Assembly: GCA_014529385.2 (NCBI GenBank)
Contig: CM043948.1
Coordinates: 78,995,291-79,059,290, forward strand
DNA from: Adiantum capillus-veneris
Taxonomy: Eukaryota > Streptophyta > Polypodiopsida > Polypodiales > Pteridaceae
Direction of reading: 5' to 3'
Length of the DNA: 64,000 bases
The notes beneath the pieces were generated by a model. The model made no database searches. It had not been told where the DNA came from and saw nothing but the letters and a program-made list of their open reading frames with translations. Shown piece after piece: positions 59,884 to 64,000 of the stretch (its first letter is position 1; each line of letters starts with the position of its first letter). The position numbers were made by a program, and so were the translations under genes.

Positions 59884-61600
59884 TGCGTTTGCTACCCAAG
59901 ATATATATCCCGTACCACATGATACCTAACCTCTATGTGTTTTGATTTGAAGTGAAAAATGGGTTTGTTTGCTAATCGAATCTCACTCTCACTGTTGCAA
60001 TTTAGCACTAGAGTTTGGTGTATACCAAGTTCTCCCACTAGAGGAGATAACCACATAGCTTCTTGATTTGAACTAGAAATTGCAACATATTTTGCCTCAG
60101 TGGTGGAAGACAAAGGGAAATTTTGGATACATGATCTCCAAGAAATTGTTGCTCCAATGAACAAGAAAATGTAGCCATATGTTGGTAGCCTAGTGTCCAC
60201 AAAAACCGCATAGTCCGAATCAATGTATCCAACTATTGATGTATTGTTGTTCCCAAAGCGTAACTGCTAGTTGAGCCCTTGATGGTTCTCAAGATGTGCT
60301 TCATTGCTTCCCAATGCTTTTTGCCTAGATTTTCCATAAACCTACAAACCACTCCCATTGCATACACAATTTATGGCCATATGCTATCCATGGAAAACAT
60401 GAGACTATCAACTACCAAATAATATGCCACCTTTTCCATCTCTGTCTTTTCAGCATCTGATTTGGGACAATCATGCTTGCCAAGTTTTTTGTATGCAGCC
60501 ATTGGGGTACTCAATGCTTTCCCCCATTGAGAATCAAAGCGTTGCAAGACCTTGTGAATATACTCTTCTTGCAAAAGTTCAAGTATACCACATTCGTGAT
60601 CTCTCTTGATACGCATACCAAGAGTGATATGCATCACCCATATCTTTCATAGAAAACTGCTTCCTTAAGGCATCCTTCAGAAGTGCAATCTCATCTTTTG
60701 ACTTCCCGGTTATGAGCGTATCATCCACGTATAAAATCAAAATGATGACAGAACCATAATTTAACCTCCTTGTGTATAAGAAGTGATCCTCTTGGTTCCG
60801 TATCTAACCTTGGGACTAAATGTACTTATAAAAATTGATGTACCATTTCCTTGAGCCTTGCTTTAATCCATACAAAGCTTTCTTGAGTCCACACACTAGC
60901 TCTACCCTTGTTAGCTTCTCGGGCTTTATTGCAAAACCTTTTGACTGTTTCATGTAGACATCTGCTTCAAGATTCCCATGAAGAAATGTTGTCTTCACAT
61001 CCATTTGGACCACGTCCATGTCATTGATGGCTATACTAGGCCAAGCACAAGATGCAATGTAGTCATCTTGCCCACTGGAGAAAAGATCTCATCAAAATAC
61101 ATGCTTTTCGTTTGCTTGAACCCTTTTGCAACCAATCTTTCCTTATACTTAGGCTCGGAATCATCTGTGGTGTATTTCTTCTTGTACATCCATTTGCATG
61201 GCAATGTCTGTTTACATGCTAGTGGTAACTTCCTATGAAATTCCTTGAACTCGAAGGATATGTACTCACCTCCATTTTCACTTTACAAAGCTTTAACCTT
61301 TCTACTCAATTGGTTCTCAACCAATGCTAAGAACTCCTGAAAGACACCAAAGATGTCGCTTTTCTTCTTGAAGAGATAAATCCACACCTTTCTAGTAGAG
61401 TCATCTATGAATGTCAAGAAGTATAACTCTCCCCCTAGAGACTTGATTGGCATAGAGCCGCAAAAGTCCCTATGAATGAGATCTAGAGGACTCCCTAACT
61501 CCTTGTCCAAAGGTGTTGATGTGAACCTAGACTATTTGCCATAGATGCAATGTTCACATAAAATGAAGCTAGAGTAATCTAACATAGGTGCAAGAGATAA
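59884..61600 (-). pseudogene. Decayed Ty1/copia pol: integrase start, RT, RNase H
   Basis: From 61600 downward: CEHCIYGK (pre-integrase Cys motif), the integrase N-half (LGSPLDLIHRDFCGSMP, YFLTFIDDSTRKVWIYLFKK), then SENGGEY where the catalytic Asp is replaced by Glu. The frame jumps directly to the RT start (CKWMYKKKYTTDDSEPKYK, RLVAKGFKQT), so the second half of integrase is deleted near 61220. RT continues with QMDVKTTFLHGNLEADVYM and YGLKQGSRKWY (60816-61019), the YVDD region near 60720-60740 (damaged), LRLTLGMRI-like sequence (60600-60637) and RNase H (SSTTEAKYVAISSS about 60090, KHIEVRYHVVRD about 59905). Many stops and frameshifts. No gag or primer site is seen. Confidence 0.85.
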
Positions 61601-61609
61601 AGGTGATTT

Positions 61610-62206
61610 GTGGCCTTAGAGACAACAAAAGTATGCAAGATGACTCATGGCAAACTATGCCAGGTAGAGGATTGCATTCAAGAAACTACAAGATGGGATG
61701 ACACAGTGGATTCTCTTTTAGTATATGCATTTATTGCCATGTCTCAAGCTAATGAATCCATAGTAGAAGAGAAGCACAAAAGGATGAAGATACTGAAGGA
61801 ACATCAAAAAGAGCAACCAGGTCTAGAATTAATCAAGATGAGAGGCCTTCTCCCCTACCAACTCTTGAAGTGGTTATGGAAGAGGCATCAAAAGATAAGA
61901 AGCAAGGTAAGCCCAAGGGACCTTCCATAAGCTAAAATTGGATATTGAGTTGGTACAGATCTAAAGAAGTTTTTTGAAGAGCACATTCTTAATAGCAAAG
62001 TGGATCTCACATTGGAAGACATCCTAGGAATTTCCAAGCCTGAGTTTCATGAGGAGATTATTGACATTGTCAAGAGGAAACGCCATATACCAAGTGAGCT
62101 AGAACCTGATGCAACTAAGAGACAAATGATTCATCACATTGAGTCAATTTTGGATGCTTATGAAGAGGCATTTGAAGATAAAAAGTCAAAGGTGGTGGTG
62201 GTTTAA
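61610..62206 (+). pseudogene. Ty3/gypsy linker region before protease
   Basis: Two frame-2 stretches (61610-61930, 62000-62206) with basic/acidic helical sequence: RWDDTVDSLLVYAFIAM, MKILKEHQKEQPGLELIK, then LTLEDILGISKPEFHEEIID and KKSKVVVV. This is typical of the gag-pol linker that precedes protease in one lineage of plant gypsy elements. It continues directly into the protease frame. The boundary with the copia remnant is near 61600. Confidence 0.6.
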
Positions 62207-62310
62207 AATCCAATTATAGTTGAGGTAAGCCATGTTCATTTTAATGTGACGATGGAGATGAGGAAATTGTTCCCAAGCGTCACTTTTCTAGGACTCATTG
62301 GGCCAGAGCA

Positions 62311-63327
62311 ATGACAAAAACCATTGTGAAGCTTGGGGACATTGAAGAGCCCGTCTTAGCACTTGTGTACCTTGGTCAGAAATCCATCTTATGGCAAAGA
62401 TCTTGCATCAAAAAGGAAAACTCACCTATTGATGTGGACCAAGGTTGGCGGATTAGAGATGTCAACATGCTTCTAGACGACCTTTATGGTGCATATGCAA
62501 ACATTAAGGTAACTATTGGGGATTGTTGTGATGCACAAAATCATTTTATAGAGGAACGTTCATCCTGTCCACCTATATTGGGACATCCCTACATTATGGA
62601 TATTCACATGGAAACTACAAAGGTGTTGAATGATGGCTCAACCTATGCAAGGATCCGAAGAAGGGATAGTAAAAAGGTTGTTCAATTCTTGACTATGTAT
62701 ATTGATTATGCCAAAAACAAAGATAACCTACTTCCTCATCCATTTCCGAAGAGACACAAAGAGTTCAAAAAACATAGGTGCCACTACAGGGACTATGGTG
62801 ATACGGAGGAGGGGAAGTTCTCACAAAGAGAGACTTTGTCTCTGAGGTTTTTGGGATTAACATCTAAGGGTTCAATGTCATAAAAGAAGTTTAATGAGCT
62901 ACCTAAATGGGAAAAGCAATATGTCTCAATTATTCAAATTGAATTGTAGGGATGTGATGTTTTTGAACCAAATAATGTGATTTCAGGAATCTTTGAAGCG
63001 GTCTCTTGTGTGGATACTATGTTAGAGCTAAAAACGATCAAGCAATACATGTTACAAAGTGGAAGTGACATTGTTAAAGTGCACTCAATGGACATGTATG
63101 AAGAACTAGATATATATGAGGCATGTAAACCTATAAAGGAGGATTTGGGTGAAGCAATTGAAGTCCAGGTAGAGACAAAATATAAATATATTACAAAGAA
63201 GGTGAGGCAAGTGGATACACCTTTTCCAGAAGGAAGTGATGGAGTGATAGAGAAAGGTTCTTGGAAGCCTATGCTGGGAGATCTAAAGAATATTAGGCAT
63301 AAATCCACTGAAGACACATTGAAGTAG
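62311..63327 (+). pseudogene. Ty3/gypsy aspartic protease and pre-RT region
   Basis: Frame 1: VKLGDIEEPVLALVYLGQKS, where the family has Asp-x-Gly at the active site but here reads YLGQ, so the catalytic Asp is lost. It goes on with NSPIDVDQGWRIRDVNMLL, KVTIGDCCDAQNHF, PPILGHPYIMDI (second hallmark, about 62572), YARIRRRDSKKVVQFL and basic KRHKEFKKHRC. After a stop near 62881 a charged segment (62977-63327) leads towards RT. Protease precedes RT here, the usual order, unlike in the two elements at 28230 and 32616. Confidence 0.78.
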
Positions 63328-63434
63328 TTGAGGATTGGAGAGGAGCATTTCCTTACCAAAGAGGAACTCAAATGCTTTCAATAGATGCTTCAAAATCATG
63401 GTAAAGAATTTTGTTTTTATCTAGGTGAGATTGG

Positions 63435-64000
63435 ATGTGTAGATCCAAATGTTGTTACTGCTATGGTTATATCTATTGTTCCTCACATGCCATGGAGTTA
63501 ACATCCTATCCTAGTACCCAAATCTTGAATCTCATTGATTTTTCCAATGAGAAGATAACAATGGGCATTTTGGAACCATCATGTGCACCATACTCCAATC
63601 AATGGTTCACTATTCCAAAGAAGAATGGTACCCTTAGGTTCATTCAGGACATGCAATCGGTAACAAGGTAACAATCCGCAATGTAGGTACATGTACAATT
63701 GTGGATGAGTTTATTGAAGCCTTTGGAAGTAGATTTATCTATTCTATGGATGATCTTTACTCACGATATGATCAATTTTAGCTTTCTTTAGAGAGCAGCG
63801 ATCCTACTACAATTCATACACCGCTCAATTTAGTAAGGATATGCACTCTACCACAGGGTGATACTAACTATGTAGCTCATATGAAGAATTTCATGAATAA
63901 GGTATTGCAAGATTGTATTCTCTATGTTACTATACCTTTCATTAATGATATGTCGATCAAGGGATGTGAAGAAGCGTTCAATGATTAGGTAAAATATCAG
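63435..64000 (+). pseudogene. Ty3/gypsy RT, 5' part, running off the window
   Basis: LEPSCAPYSNQWFTIPKKNGTLRFIQDMQ (63570-63657), then after a frameshift FGSRFIYSMDDLYSRYDQFQ (A motif, about 63718-63777), one stop, PLNLVRICTLPQGDTNYVAH (B motif) and VTIPFINDMSIKGCEE, where the catalytic box that should read FxDD is FIND followed by Met, so one catalytic Asp is lost. This DLYSxYDQFQ / TLPQGxTN form is a distinct gypsy lineage from the chromoviruses and Tat-like elements in the window. It stops at the window edge. Confidence 0.82.

Overview
The window is nuclear DNA from a plant with a repeat-rich genome. It has Ty3/gypsy chromoviruses with C-terminal chromodomains, Ty1/copia elements, a plant-type LINE, an intron-containing CACTA (En/Spm) transposon, tRNA-Asp and initiator tRNA-Met primer sites, and long GA/GT microsatellites. 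I see no convincing single-copy host gene. The element families would fit a large-genome land plant such as a fern or gymnosperm, but I cannot fix the species.

Left nest (1-26830). The window opens inside a decayed LINE reverse transcriptase. At 1614/26509 the LINE is split by a minus-strand LTR retrotransposon (1615-26508, LTRs 1615-2435 and 25717-26508, tRNA-Asp-like primer site, 4-5 bp target duplication). That element carries only a decayed ORF of unknown function (3698-6612). It has accumulated a plus-strand chromovirus body with one LTR (about 7681-13520) and a minus-strand copia element (14408-24984, 322-bp LTRs, target duplication TATTT). The copia element is internally deleted and is split by a CACTA transposon (16872-24577, target duplication TTA). 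The CACTA copy looks complete: terminal inverted repeats, subterminal repeats, a six-exon TNPD-type transposase (18628-22356), a three-exon TNPA-like gene (22629-23942) and a captured fragment of a host heavy-metal-associated (HMA) gene (17939-18137).

Middle (26833-32615). A microsatellite cluster is followed by the remains of an older Ty3/gypsy element: integrase, then a protease-like motif, then a region with repeated W-x-P-K motifs. The last ORF of this unit is split by a 15.1-kb Ty3/gypsy element (32616-47733, LTRs 934/932 bp, perfect target duplication GATAC). The 15-kb element has an unusual layout: leader with palindromes, gag, RT lacking its catalytic core, RNase H, what looks like two successive integrase zinc modules, integrase core, a protease placed after integrase, W-x-P repeats, a second palindrome-bearing non-coding block, a 3.4-kb second ORF with coiled coils, polypurine tract, LTR. 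Seven copies of one 22-bp near-palindrome lie only in its two non-coding blocks.

Right part (47734-64000). After the tail of the older element come a minus-strand chromovirus (48311-52520) whose gag N-terminal half is inverted (52486-53165), an isolated RT fragment (54804-55094), about 4 kb without recognisable content, a decayed minus-strand copia element (about 59466-61600), and the 5' half of another plus-strand gypsy pol (61610 to the window edge). Nearly everything is transposon sequence. The only genes that look translatable throughout are the two CACTA genes and, apart from one stop codon, the copia RT-RNase H frame.
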